The notes below the pieces were generated by a model. It was given only the letters and a program-made list of their open reading frames with translations. It made no database searches and was not told the origin of the DNA. A stretch of 31,848 nt of DNA from a virus. Positions within the stretch are counted from its first letter, which is position 1, and each line of letters begins with the position of its first letter. The position numbers and the translations under genes are program-made. The stretch covers positions 1 to 31,848 of the IMG/VR virus record IMGVR_UViG_3300047357_000321, one strand, 5' to 3'. Below are positions 15,944-24,727 of the stretch, piece by piece.

Positions 15944-16570
15944 TTATATTTTTAATTCTTTGATAAGTTTGTGAATCTCACCTACCAAATGTTTTTCTGC
16001 ACTCATGTCGTGTGTAACTTGTCCGGCTAATTCGTGCAACATTGCACCGCCTTTCATGTTAAATAGACTCTCATAGATAGTCTTAGGATAAGCATCCGGT
16101 GCACTAGGCTGGGCCACAATGTCGACTGTTATAATATCAAAGTCAGATACTTTACCTGACTCATTTACATTACCACTGCCTCTACTGCTCACGCCTAGCT
16201 TCGCACCTGCTTTTAACAATGCTTTCGCTATGTTACCCATCGGTGTATCTATGATTTTTAATTTGCCTAGTCCATTAGCGTCATCACAATGCATTTCTGT
16301 AATGATATGACTTACTCTATCTAAGTTAATTTGTAACTCTTCTGGGTGATCTAACTCGCCCATTACAGTTTCACCTTCACCTAAACGGTTACGAACACTC
16401 TCTACAGCACGTTGGATCTCATCTTTAGGATATACTCTTCCATTTTGATTTTTTACATCGCCTTGAATGAATAATCCTTGCATGAAAAGGTCTTTACCGT
16501 CTTGTGACTCCATAATCTGCACATTAGCAGCACTTGGACTCAAATATTCGTATAGCTTTCTGGATTGCAT
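15944..16570 (-). CDS. 21: Prohead core protease gp21
   Basis: 208 residues. It has the herpesvirus-protease-like triad pattern of T4 gp21: 'GELDHP' with His75, 'GVSSRGSG' with the catalytic Ser at 128/129, and 'VDIVAQPSAPDA' with Asp150. It cleaves scaffold and capsid proteins after head assembly and then itself. T4 gp21 is about 212 residues, so the length fits. AGGAG precedes ATG with 10-base spacing. It lies between the acidic core protein and gp22 as in other T4-like head clusters. Confidence 0.96.
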   Translation of the reverse strand: MQSRKLYEYLSPSAANVQIMESQDGKDLFMQGLFIQGDVKNQNGRVYPKDEIQRAVESVRNRLGEGETVMGELDHPEELQINLDRVSHIITEMHCDDANGLGKLKIIDTPMGNIAKALLKAGAKLGVSSRGSGNVNESGKVSDFDIITVDIVAQPSAPDAYPKTIYESLFNMKGGAMLHELAGQVTHDMSAEKHLVGEIHKLIKELKI

Positions 16571-16588
16571 CTTAATTTATTCTCCTAC

Positions 16589-17350
16589 TTACGCCTTTTT
16601 AGGCTCAACTTTAATGTTGTCTGTAGGTGTGTGATCTTTTGCACTTTCGCCTTTAACACCTTCGCTACCGTCTTTTGCTTTTACTGGTGAACCAGCGCCT
16701 GCTACTTTAGTTGCTTTTGGTGCTTTAGTTAAAGGTGACTCGGATGAATCTGCTTCGCCTGCTTTAGGTGCTGCAACATTATCAGATAACTTAGTTGCTT
16801 CTTCAACAACTTCGTCTTCTTCTTCAATTGCTTCTTCTTCAGATTCTTCAACTGCTTCTTCGTCATCTTCAGTTGCTTCATCTAAATCATACTCAACACT
16901 TTCAAGATCAAGTTCTGCTTCTTCTTCGTCGCCTAACTCAGCTTCTGGCTCATCACCAGCTGCCATTAATGCGTCAAATTCTGCTTTTAATGATTCTAAT
17001 TCGTCTGCGATATCTTCGACTTTGTCTTCTAGGTCTTCTTCACCTTCTGACTCATCTTCACCTTCTTCGTCTGACTCTTCGTCACCGAAAGGCATTTCTT
17101 CGCTTTCTTCGTCGTCGTCTTCGCCGATTTCATCTGCTTGGACTTCGTCTTCGTCTGAAGTAATATCATCTTCAAAGTCATTACTTTGATCGATAACTTC
17201 AGTCACTTCTTCTTCCTCTACCTCTTCATCAAGAAGGCTTTCATATTGCTCACGGGCTTTGTCTACGACATACTCGTGTAACAACTCTTCGGCTTTCTCA
17301 TTTTCTTCAGCAAGGAGAAGTTCTAATATTGATTCTAACTTCTTAGACAT
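16589..17350 (-). CDS. Highly acidic prohead core protein (gp67/gp68 position)
   Basis: 253 residues. The first ~40 residues ('LESILELLLAEENEKAEELL' onward) are a short helical domain like those of T4-like prohead core proteins. Residues ~45-190 are dominated by Glu and Asp in low-complexity runs, and the tail becomes Lys/Pro/Ala-rich. Its position between gp20 and gp21 is where T4 has gp67 and gp68, so a head core or length-determination role is likely, but the sequence itself is too biased to prove orthology. AAGGAGG precedes ATG. The acidic charge would suit a scaffold component removed or degraded before DNA entry. Confidence 0.65.
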   Translation of the reverse strand: MSKKLESILELLLAEENEKAEELLHEYVVDKAREQYESLLDEEVEEEEVTEVIDQSNDFEDDITSDEDEVQADEIGEDDDEESEEMPFGDEESDEEGEDESEGEEDLEDKVEDIADELESLKAEFDALMAAGDEPEAELGDEEEAELDLESVEYDLDEATEDDEEAVEESEEEAIEEEDEVVEEATKLSDNVAAPKAGEADSSESPLTKAPKATKVAGAGSPVKAKDGSEGVKGESAKDHTPTDNIKVEPKKA

Positions 17351-17506
17351 TGTGGCCTCCTTAATTGTTTATAATGCAAACTTACGCCAATAAGAATTGC
17401 ATGATTACCATTTACTTATAGCAATCTATTAAATTTGTGTTATAATGGTGTTTTTTTGGTACCAAAACAGTCATATAATGACTTTTCTGGTCAAATGTGG
17501 GTGTGA
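17351..17506 (-). other. Head-operon gap with two inverted repeats
   Basis: A 156-base gap is unusual in this tightly packed cluster. It holds a perfect 14-base palindrome (TTTTGGTACCAAAA, 17454-17467), an adjacent 6-bp hairpin (AGTCAT/ATGACT, 17469-17483) and a possible late-promoter variant TATAAGTA (17413-17420, minus). It may partly end transcripts from gp20 and restart expression of the core genes. Confidence 0.45.
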
Positions 17507-17707
17507 TTACAACGTTGGCTCTTCGCCACCTGCTTTGTACATAACTTTTACAAACTTTGTATGTTCTATGTCTTCTGCTCTGCTGATTTCTCTAACTTTT
17601 CTTAACTTGTTTAATTCTTTAAGTGTTAGTTTAGATTTTCTAGTATCCTCTTCGGCTCGTAAAGTTTCTTGGTCTCTACTAGGTTCGTAAAATTCATTAA
17701 TTTTCAT
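17507..17707 (-). CDS. Small conserved protein following portal gene
   Basis: 66 residues, charged and mostly helical: 'MKINEFYEPSRDQETLRAEE', then 'LTLKELNKLRKVREISRAED'. Its ATG shares one base with the gp20 stop (TAATG), indicating translational coupling. Small proteins with a similar start occur next to gp20 in marine T4-like phages as far as I recall, without a known role. The head-operon position suggests a head assembly factor, possibly the local counterpart of gp67 (inference). Confidence 0.7.
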   Translation of the reverse strand: MKINEFYEPSRDQETLRAEEDTRKSKLTLKELNKLRKVREISRAEDIEHTKFVKVMYKAGGEEPTL

Positions 17708-19428
17708 TATATTAATTGCTCGCCTTCTGCCGGTGGAACCGTATTATCTGTAGTTGTATTTATGCCATCTGCCCCTAAAGCGGGATCTTCAAGCCCAGAA
17801 AGGTCCGGTTCTGCATTAATATCAACTGCTGCATCAGGTTCTGGTCTAACACCTATGTTTTTAAGTGCGGCTGCTTTCTCATTATCTTGATATTTTTGAT
17901 AATCGTTCTCTTCACGCCACATCTCTTCGTTGCTCTTCATTTCGTTGTCGCTTAGACCCATATACTTTTGTAAAGCAAATCGCTTACTCATATAAGGTAA
18001 CTGTGCAACCTGATTAAACATTTGAGCTCTTTCTGTATTAAGTTGTAGTTCTCTATAACTACTAAAGTTCATTGGCTTATTAAACAACATTCTAAATGTG
18101 CCGTTATCAATGTCAATGCCTTTGAACTTTAAGAAAAGTTTAAATTCTCTGTCTAAATCTTCTTGTACTTGTTTTTGTAGTCTTTCAACATATTTTGCAA
18201 ATCTATATTCCTGAATGTATGCAACACCTACTTTACCATCGTTGTAAGTAGCACTTCCATCGTCTGGTCCTGTTGGCAAATAACTAGCAGGAATACGCAA
18301 ACCTCTTAATAGTTTGTTATTAAAGTATCTTAAGTCGTCTATTTGTCCTAAGTTCTCACCACCTGGTAGTGTATCAACTTTAGAACCTCTGCCGTCTGCT
18401 GTTTGTGCAAAGAAGTAGTCTTCTAACATGCTCATTGGATTGTATGCACTGTCTGTTACACTGCTACCGTCGCCTTTGCTGTTAGGTACTCGTTTTTGTT
18501 GTACTTCGTATTTTACTCGTTCTAAGTATTGCTGTGCTTTGTGTGCAGGCATGTTACCTACATCAATAAAGAATACTCTTCTTTCAGGTGCTCTATGCAC
18601 CCTGTAAATAATAATTGAATCTTCTAATAGTTCTTTTTGCTTGAACACTTTAAAGATAGGTTCAAGTATGCTAACACCAAATGGCCATGCATGGTCCATT
18701 CCTTCTGTTAAACTAACATGCACAACATGTTTTGCATCAACTGGAACACCTTCGCCGGCACCCTCAACTGAGCCTGTCATGTAGTTGTTGCTTACAGTGT
18801 TAGTAGGACTCATTATGCCTGTTAAGCCTTGTCCACTACCATATGGTCTAGCATGTAATGCTGCTGGGTCTGTTGCAACTTGTTCTGCAAAGTTTGCTTC
18901 TAGGTTTTTAATAAAGTATTGCTCTATCTTCTTACCTTCACTTTCGTTAACAACAACCTTTTCAATGTTTGCAGGATCTACCCAGTACAATTCATATGTT
19001 TCTGGATCTCTGATAAAGAACTGGTCTCCGTACTTACATGTGCTACGGAACATTCTAAATGCACGTTTATGCATTTTATTTAATCTTACCCAATTATGTA
19101 ATGTCTTATCTATAATTTTTGCTTCTGTATCACTCGGAGAGGACAAAAAGTCAATAGTAAAAGGTAATCCGGAATAATCGTTTTCTTGTGTGCCGAATTC
19201 AGCAATAGTATCTAACGCCGCATTTACTTCTAAGTCTGAATCCATTTGATCGTACTGAACATAACGCATAAGCCTATTAGGGCTACCTGCATATACTTCT
19301 GGCAACCAACTATTAAACCTGCTTGTTGCCGCCGCACCAAATGTGCCGTCTGCCTTATCTGCACCCGTTTGGATGTTTAAAGGTAAACCTGAGTTATCAA
19401 AGGGTGTAAAATGCTTTCGCCAGCTCAT
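17707..19428 (-). CDS. 20: Portal vertex protein gp20
   Basis: 573 residues (T4 gp20 is 524). It has diagnostic gp20 segments: 'YVQYDQMDSDLEVNAALDTI', 'FRSTCKYGDQFFIRDPETYE', 'HVSLTEGMDHAWPFGVSILE', 'IIYRVHRAPERRVFFIDVGN', 'LPGGENLGQIDDLRYFNNKL' and 'LRGLRIPASYLP'. It forms the dodecameric ring where head assembly starts and DNA passes. A GATAAATA octamer lies about 30 bases upstream, and CAGGACT precedes ATG. It is the first gene of the head operon. The C-terminal ~70 residues are acidic and low-complexity, a common variable tail. Confidence 0.97.
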   Translation of the reverse strand: MSWRKHFTPFDNSGLPLNIQTGADKADGTFGAAATSRFNSWLPEVYAGSPNRLMRYVQYDQMDSDLEVNAALDTIAEFGTQENDYSGLPFTIDFLSSPSDTEAKIIDKTLHNWVRLNKMHKRAFRMFRSTCKYGDQFFIRDPETYELYWVDPANIEKVVVNESEGKKIEQYFIKNLEANFAEQVATDPAALHARPYGSGQGLTGIMSPTNTVSNNYMTGSVEGAGEGVPVDAKHVVHVSLTEGMDHAWPFGVSILEPIFKVFKQKELLEDSIIIYRVHRAPERRVFFIDVGNMPAHKAQQYLERVKYEVQQKRVPNSKGDGSSVTDSAYNPMSMLEDYFFAQTADGRGSKVDTLPGGENLGQIDDLRYFNNKLLRGLRIPASYLPTGPDDGSATYNDGKVGVAYIQEYRFAKYVERLQKQVQEDLDREFKLFLKFKGIDIDNGTFRMLFNKPMNFSSYRELQLNTERAQMFNQVAQLPYMSKRFALQKYMGLSDNEMKSNEEMWREENDYQKYQDNEKAAALKNIGVRPEPDAAVDINAEPDLSGLEDPALGADGINTTTDNTVPPAEGEQLI

Positions 19429-19458
19429 AAATCTAATAGTCCTGTCTTATTATAATAC

Positions 19459-19466
19459 TATTTATC
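19459..19466 (-). promoter_or_regulatory. Late promoter octamer for the head operon
   Basis: The minus strand reads GATAAATA, 31 bases upstream of the gp20 ATG. Confidence 0.7.
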
Positions 19467-19503
19467 AACTATTTTAAAGTATAAAATTTAATATTGGCTG
19501 TGG

Positions 19504-22500
19504 TTAGAAACTGTCTGAAAGATTTCCAGTAAGTTTGTTACCTGATCTAAGTAGTTTATTTGTTTGTTCTTGGTTTTTAACCATTTGCTCAAATAACTCT
19601 TTGTTTGATGTTCCTGGTATTTCTGCTGCTTTGCCGCCTGTGTCTGCTTCTGCTTGTGCTGTTTTTAGTTCTGGTTGCTGTGTTTGTACTGTTTCGCCTA
19701 CAGGATTCATTGCTTTAGCAACACTAGGCGCCTGTGCTCTAGCTCTGGCTGCATCTTCTGGAGATACAGTAGAAGCCATGCCGCCTTGTTTCATTGTATC
19801 TCGTCTGCCTGCTCCTCTTGCTTTAGCACGTTCGAACGGAGTCATTTCTGCACGAGTTTTAGTTACTGCTCCTGTGTCTACTTCTGCTCGTTTAGCATTA
19901 TCGAGATCCATTTGTGCTAATGCTACTTCGCCGTCTAATGCTGTCTGCTCAGTAATATCTGCAAAATCATTTATACCTTTTGCCTGTGCTGCAACTGCTG
20001 CATCTAATGCTTTCTGTGCTTCTTCTACAGATGGTGTATCTGGCGATACCATAAGATCATCGCCGTACTCTGCACTAAACGATGCACCTGTGTAGCCTTC
20101 TTGTTTGCTAGGAGTTGTTGTATCAGTAGGTGTTGGTTGCTCTTGTTGTATCGGACCAAATGTTTTCATAGCAGCCATCTTCATCAAGTCCATCATGTTG
20201 ATGTTGTCCATGGACTCGTTTAATGTGTCTATGCCTTCTGCTAAATGTGCAAACTGTTTTCCTGCTGCTTTGCCGTCTAACTGCTCCATTGCTGTATTAA
20301 AGTTCTCAACTGTTTGGCCCATGTTGTTCATGTTCTCTGTCATTGAAACTATTGCCGGTGCTGCCGCTCCAATCTTAGCAAGTTTATCAAACGGTGATTC
20401 AGATCCAAACAAACTACCTAGTCCATCAAGTACTCCGCTAATTAATCCACCTGCACTAAATGCTGCCATACCAGCCGCTAGTGATACTAAACCAGGTCCT
20501 AGTAATAATACATTTTTAGGGTCTACATCGTTAAGCAGTTTGAAACTGCCCATTAGTTCAACCATTGCTGGGGCAGCAATTTTAACTGCAACTGCAAATG
20601 GAACAAGTGCTAAGCCTAATGCACCAATTGCTAATGCACCTACGCCTATTACTGGTGCTATAGGTGCTAACAAGAATGCTGCCGCTCCTAATACACCTAA
20701 TGCTACTGCACCTGCGGCTACGCCTGCCCAGTTAATGTCTGCAAACTGTTGGAATGCTTTTCCTGCAACAAACATTGCTCCGCCTAATGCACCTAATACA
20801 ACTGTACCTAGTAATGCTTTAGGATCTCCTAAAACTTTTAAACCTTGTCCTAAACCTGTTAATGTTCCTTTTAATAAGCCGCCTATACCTGCACCAATAC
20901 CTTTACCTGCATCGCCTATGCCTTTGGCTAATGAACTTATGCTTTTTTGTATGCCTTTAGCAATATTGCTTACAGAGTTGCTAATACCTTTGCTTAAATT
21001 TGTTAGCACATCAGATATACCTTTGGATATATCTTTCATGCCTGTTGCTAATGACTTTGTAAAGCTCTTAGATTTTTTACTTGCAGTGTCCATGGCTTTT
21101 GAACCCATGTCCATTTCTTTTGCTTTGCCTGTGATCTTGTCTTTGGCTTTACCAAACAAGCCATCAAGTTTGCCGCCTGTTGCTTTGCTTATACCGCCTG
21201 TGACTTTGCCCATCATGTTCTTAGCACCATCCATCAAAGACTTGCCCATGTTAGCAAACATCGATGGCATTGTTTTACCAAAGAGGCCTAACGCACCGCT
21301 TAATACTTTAAAGCCTACTACGCCCAGTGTTACTACACCTAGCAGTTTACCTAGCATATTACTAAGTCTTAGTCCGCTACTTTCTCCGTCACCGAAGATA
21401 TTTGCTAATGCAGAAACTTTTTCTCCTAAGTAAGAGAAGACGGAAGTAATTGGACTTAACACTGCCATAACAGTATCTAATGCTGATGCAAGTACTTTAA
21501 ATGCAAATACAACTGGGCCAATGAAAACACCTAGCACTTTCATAACACTCATAAAGCCTTTACCGAACGACATGATACCTGAACCAATATCTTTTGCTGT
21601 TTGTATCATATCCGGTATTTTTTTAATAAAGTCTGCAATATATTCTGCGGCAGTTCCTATCATAGGTATTAATCGTTCGCCGAACGATTTACCTAAACTT
21701 TTAGCACCTTTTGTTAAATCAGTAACACCTTCGAGATTTTTCATACCAAAGATTTCGCCAATTACTGGCATCAATGCTTCGCTGATTGTTTTTTGTGCTG
21801 ATTCAAATGCTTTAGTTAGTTTGCCTGTCTTGCCGCCAAGTTTACCTAAGTCGCCTACAGCATTACCTAGCCCACCTAAGAAGCCTAATTTTAAACTTTC
21901 AAAGATACCAGTAATCTCTTTCATTATCTTAGATAATGTATTAGTACCGGTTTGTACGCCGTCCATGGTTAAACCTGCACCCATGTCTTTAATCTTTTTA
22001 GCAGATGCTTCAAATTGTATAATGGCTTTTGCCATACTAGCGGCCTGTGCGTCACCTGCTCTGTCTAGTAAGAATACTCTTTGTTTTTCTGCATCGGACA
22101 AATTACCAAGTTGCTGAGTCATGTCTAACGCCATTTGTTCAGCGTCTTCTTGACTTAGTGTACCGTTTTTAATTTGCTTAATGTAATCATTCATTGGGCC
22201 TGCTAAACTAGGCAGTGTTCTAATGTACCCAGTCATGCTTTCACTGAAGCCCATTGCGCCACTTGCCGCTGCTTCTGTCATTGCGGCTGCAATTGCTCCG
22301 CCTTCTTCTCCGCCCATAGCTCTCATAGTACTACCAAAATCAGTAATACCTGAGATAACTTTACCTCTTAATTCTTTGTCAAACTTTAACAAACTAGATG
22401 TAAGTACTGGAGTTTGCTGTATTAAACTGTCTGTAAACGCAACTATGTTATCAACACTTTCACCAAGTACTGATGCATATTTTTGTTGTGTTTTAATAGT

Positions 22501-23334
22501 TCTAGTAACTTGCTGAGTCATTCTAGTTTGATTCATTCCGTCTAGAATACCCATTGCTCTTCGTTTTTGCAACTCAGCACCCATACGCTCAACACTGTCA
22601 TCTAGACTCATGCCTAATTCTACACCACTGTTTGTTGCATCCATAAATGCACCAGTGAGTTCAGTAAATGCTTTTTTGCTCATTGTTTGAACAACACCAG
22701 AGAAGTTACCAAGTGTTGCCGCGGCATCTATACCCATTGTGCTTAGGTCTGCCATTGCATCAGCGGCACTCATGCCACCTTGCCCTACACTGTCAGTAAA
22801 TCCTGCACCTACTTTAGTAAGTTCGTTTAGTGTTCCGCCTAATCCCATAAAGGAATCTACAAGCATTGTGCCGTATATAGTAATTGCTGCTATAGTACCT
22901 GTGATTGCTGTAGACGCTGTTTCGTACATTTTAACAAAAGCAGTTTCGCCTATTGCGGCGCCTTTGTTAAATTTATCTAGTGATGCTGCTGCACCATCGG
23001 CTGCGGCTGAAATTTTACCAGGACTACCACCACCGTTAGTAACTGTAGGAGGTCCTGCAGGTGCACCTGGTGCTGGTTTGTTTTTAGCAAATTCTTTACC
23101 TAATCCTTCAGTTACCTTGTGTAAGAGGTCTCCATCTTTAATTAGTTCTTTATGACGCTTTTCTGCATCCTTAGAATCGGATTTTGCTTGTTCGAGTAAT
23201 GCTTTAAGGCCTTCTTTGTTTTCTTTTGTTAAAGTCGTCAACATTGTCAGCATTGAATCTGCTGTACTTTCTAAACTCCAATCAGGTACAATTGCCTGCG
23301 ACCCATCTGGTAAATCTATTCTCAACGATGCCAT
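19504..23334 (-). CDS. Putative tail tape-measure protein
   Basis: 1276 residues. A helical charged N-terminus (to ~100) is followed by a Pro/Gly linker and long Ala/Gly/Met/Lys-rich helical regions with several membrane-like stretches (about 595-625, 660-685, 845-865, 875-915). Residues 769-823 are tandem 11-residue units (ISKGISDVLTN, LSKGISNSVSN, IAKGIQKSISS, LAKGIGDAGKG and a weaker fifth). The end is low-complexity with 'PFERAKARGAGRR'. Size, composition and membrane segments fit a tape measure that sets tail length and enters the host envelope. T4's own tape measure (gp29) is only 590 residues, so orthology is unclear; a large structural or injected protein is the alternative. AGAGGAAA precedes ATG, and there is a late promoter upstream. 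Confidence 0.65.
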   Translation of the reverse strand: MASLRIDLPDGSQAIVPDWSLESTADSMLTMLTTLTKENKEGLKALLEQAKSDSKDAEKRHKELIKDGDLLHKVTEGLGKEFAKNKPAPGAPAGPPTVTNGGGSPGKISAAADGAAASLDKFNKGAAIGETAFVKMYETASTAITGTIAAITIYGTMLVDSFMGLGGTLNELTKVGAGFTDSVGQGGMSAADAMADLSTMGIDAAATLGNFSGVVQTMSKKAFTELTGAFMDATNSGVELGMSLDDSVERMGAELQKRRAMGILDGMNQTRMTQQVTRTIKTQQKYASVLGESVDNIVAFTDSLIQQTPVLTSSLLKFDKELRGKVISGITDFGSTMRAMGGEEGGAIAAAMTEAAASGAMGFSESMTGYIRTLPSLAGPMNDYIKQIKNGTLSQEDAEQMALDMTQQLGNLSDAEKQRVFLLDRAGDAQAASMAKAIIQFEASAKKIKDMGAGLTMDGVQTGTNTLSKIMKEITGIFESLKLGFLGGLGNAVGDLGKLGGKTGKLTKAFESAQKTISEALMPVIGEIFGMKNLEGVTDLTKGAKSLGKSFGERLIPMIGTAAEYIADFIKKIPDMIQTAKDIGSGIMSFGKGFMSVMKVLGVFIGPVVFAFKVLASALDTVMAVLSPITSVFSYLGEKVSALANIFGDGESSGLRLSNMLGKLLGVVTLGVVGFKVLSGALGLFGKTMPSMFANMGKSLMDGAKNMMGKVTGGISKATGGKLDGLFGKAKDKITGKAKEMDMGSKAMDTASKKSKSFTKSLATGMKDISKGISDVLTNLSKGISNSVSNIAKGIQKSISSLAKGIGDAGKGIGAGIGGLLKGTLTGLGQGLKVLGDPKALLGTVVLGALGGAMFVAGKAFQQFADINWAGVAAGAVALGVLGAAAFLLAPIAPVIGVGALAIGALGLALVPFAVAVKIAAPAMVELMGSFKLLNDVDPKNVLLLGPGLVSLAAGMAAFSAGGLISGVLDGLGSLFGSESPFDKLAKIGAAAPAIVSMTENMNNMGQTVENFNTAMEQLDGKAAGKQFAHLAEGIDTLNESMDNINMMDLMKMAAMKTFGPIQQEQPTPTDTTTPSKQEGYTGASFSAEYGDDLMVSPDTPSVEEAQKALDAAVAAQAKGINDFADITEQTALDGEVALAQMDLDNAKRAEVDTGAVTKTRAEMTPFERAKARGAGRRDTMKQGGMASTVSPEDAARARAQAPSVAKAMNPVGETVQTQQPELKTAQAEADTGGKAAEIPGTSNKELFEQMVKNQEQTNKLLRSGNKLTGNLSDSF

Positions 23335-23357
23335 TAAGTTTCCTCTTTAACTGCAAG

Positions 23358-23365
23358 TATTTATC
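23358..23365 (-). promoter_or_regulatory. Late promoter octamer for the tape-measure gene
   Basis: The minus strand reads GATAAATA, 24 bases from the ATG at 23334, in a divergent intergenic region. Confidence 0.7.
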
Positions 23366-23429
23366 TGAAAAATTAAAACTAGGTTTAATACTGAATTACC
23401 TATAATTTAAAACCCTGTTTAACAGAACC

Positions 23430-23437
23430 GATAAATA
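23430..23437 (+). promoter_or_regulatory. Late promoter octamer for gp26
   Basis: The plus strand reads GATAAATA, 57 bases before the gp26 ATG. With 23358-23365 it makes a divergent late-promoter pair. Confidence 0.7.
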
Positions 23438-23494
23438 TGTAGTTAAAGAAGTAATAGTACATAATGTGCTAGTACAAATTTAGGATGATAACAT

Positions 23495-24364
23495 ATGACA
23501 AACAAACACAATCCATTAAGTTCGCATTTTAGAGCACCTAAACTTTTTGCACCTATTCCAAGTGCTGGAAAGTTTTACGACACTTCTGTGTTGGAAATGC
23601 CTGAAACGCTAGAACTACCTATATTTGCTATGACAGCAAAAGACGAAATGATTATGAAGAATCCTGATGCACTACTAAACGGCGAGGCAGTTGCACAGGT
23701 TGTACACAGTTGTGTACCTAATGTCAAGAATGCTAGAGCAATGTTAAGCAGTGATATTGATGTATTACTAGTTGCTATACAAGGTGCCACATACGGCGAT
23801 GAAGTAGAAGTAACTGCAGAATGCCCAAATTGTAATGAAGACCAAACCGGTGTTGCAAGTGTTGAAGAAGCAATTAGTAGCATGGGTACTCTAGAAGAAG
23901 AGTATGTTGTAGAGCATGACGGGTTAAAAATTCAAATACGACCTTTTACTTATGCCAGCACAATACAAGCAGGTATTACAAATTTCCAAAGCACTAGAAG
24001 TTTACAAGCATTAGCAGATGTTCCAGATGAAATGGAAAGACTAAGTTTGTTTAACAACAACTTCAAGCAGATTGCTGCATTAAACTTTAGTTTAATAGTA
24101 GACAGTGTTTCAAGTGTTAGTTTCACAGACGAAGAAGGCGAGGAACAAATTGTTACTGACAGAAATCATATCACAGAATTTTTAGACAATGCAGACAGCA
24201 AGATTGGTAAATCAATCGAAGACAAAATTGCAGAGCTAAACAGCATTGGTATTAATCATGAAATGAAAATGCAATGCGAAAAATGTCAGGAAGATAACGG
24301 TGAACCAGTAGTGTTCGAAAGCCGTGTAAACTTTGACCCAGTAAATTTTTTCACAGCTTCCTAG
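23495..24364 (+). CDS. 26: Baseplate hub subunit / tail assembly protein gp26
   Basis: 289 residues (T4 gp26 is 208). The start 'APIPSAGKFYDTSVLEMPET' and 'PIFAMTAKDEMIMKNPDALL' followed by 'VVHSCVPNV' are characteristic of the T4 gp26 baseplate family in marine phages. Two CxxC pairs, Cys110/Cys113 (CPNC) and Cys261/Cys264 (CEKC), could bind one zinc. AGGA lies about 9 bases before ATG. The last codons run through a TTTTTTC heptamer (24346-24352) that could shift ribosomes into the following ORF. It is divergent from the tape-measure gene, with which such proteins may work as assembly chaperones, as lambda gpG does (inference). Confidence 0.85.
   Translation: MTNKHNPLSSHFRAPKLFAPIPSAGKFYDTSVLEMPETLELPIFAMTAKDEMIMKNPDALLNGEAVAQVVHSCVPNVKNARAMLSSDIDVLLVAIQGATYGDEVEVTAECPNCNEDQTGVASVEEAISSMGTLEEEYVVEHDGLKIQIRPFTYASTIQAGITNFQSTRSLQALADVPDEMERLSLFNNNFKQIAALNFSLIVDSVSSVSFTDEEGEEQIVTDRNHITEFLDNADSKIGKSIEDKIAELNSIGINHEMKMQCEKCQEDNGEPVVFESRVNFDPVNFFTAS
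24346..24352 (+). promoter_or_regulatory. Candidate -1 ribosomal frameshift site
   Basis: The heptamer T TTT TTC is in the gp26 reading frame, 3 codons before the codon preceding its stop. A -1 slip enters exactly the frame of the 24388-24582 ORF, which is open from 24337. A 4-bp stem (CCTC/GAGG) follows, which is weak. The sequence fits the classic X XXY YYZ rule. Confidence 0.5.
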
Positions 24365-24387
24365 CAACCTCCGAACCAGAGGACATA

Positions 24388-24582
24388 GTGGCGTACCTAG
24401 GTAAGCTCAAAGACGATCAAACTGCCCTAAGCAAAAACATTGCTGAATTAGTAATATACAGTGAAGGTGCAGTTTCCTGGTCAGAGGCTTGGCATATCCC
24501 ACCCTTAGATAGAGACCTGCTAATTAAAACACTTAATAAATTCAATAACGCCAAAGCAGGCAACAATAACGAAATGCTCTAA
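24388..24582 (+). CDS. gp51-like small baseplate hub / tail assembly protein
   Basis: 64 residues if started at GTG 24388-24390, which has AGAGGA five bases upstream. 'LSKNIAELVIYSEGAVSWSEAW' followed by 'PPLDRDLLIKTLNKF' resembles the small proteins annotated as gp51 (baseplate hub assembly catalyst) next to gp26 in marine T4-like phages. The frame is open back to 24337, overlapping the end of gp26 in the -1 frame, so it may also be made as a gp26 C-terminal extension by frameshifting, as in the G/GT tail chaperones of lambda. It could be used both ways. The gp51 name is recalled from annotation habits and is not proven by a catalytic motif. Confidence 0.6.
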   Translation: MAYLGKLKDDQTALSKNIAELVIYSEGAVSWSEAWHIPPLDRDLLIKTLNKFNNAKAGNNNEML

Positions 24583-24583
24583 G

Positions 24584-24621
24584 CGGAACGCTGGTTACTT
24601 CCGTCCGCGCCTAAATTTTTT
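24584..24621 (+). terminator. Possible terminator after gp26/gp51 unit
   Basis: CGGAA/TTCCG (24584-24588 with 24599-24603), or alternatively GCGGA/TCCGC ending at 24608, is followed by a T-run at 24616-24621. The 7-12 base gap to the T-run makes it only a moderate candidate. Confidence 0.4.
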
Positions 24622-24727
24622 CAATACCGTTAAATGCTTCATGCCCCTCGAAGTACATTTGTATCATAACGTGGATAGCAACATCTACAACCACTAACAC
24701 AAAACACATTGTTAAGAAGACTGGCAT
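24611..24727 (-). CDS. Tiny one-helix membrane protein
   Basis: 38 residues beginning MPVFLTMCFVLVVVDVAIHV and ending in FNGIEKI. Residues 3-22 form one hydrophobic helix and the rest is a short polar tail. Its ATG overlaps the stop of the lipoprotein gene (TAATG), so it is very likely co-translated with it, which is the main evidence that it is real. Together they could form a small two-component envelope device such as a lysis or exclusion pair, although 38 residues is too short for a standard inner-membrane spanin. No family is recognised. Its end runs into the T-run of the opposing gp51 terminator candidate. Confidence 0.5.
   Translation of the reverse strand: MPVFLTMCFVLVVVDVAIHVMIQMYFEGHEAFNGIEKI

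Noticed and set aside
17412-17474. Possible 20-residue peptide in the head-operon gap
   Set aside because: No ribosome site, and it overlaps two palindromes; no conserved feature.
20105-21433. Plus-strand ORF of 442 residues opposite the tape-measure gene
   Set aside because: Composition (Ala/Pro/Leu/Asn-rich, no motifs) is the mirror of the low-complexity codons of the minus-strand gene; no ribosome site or promoter.
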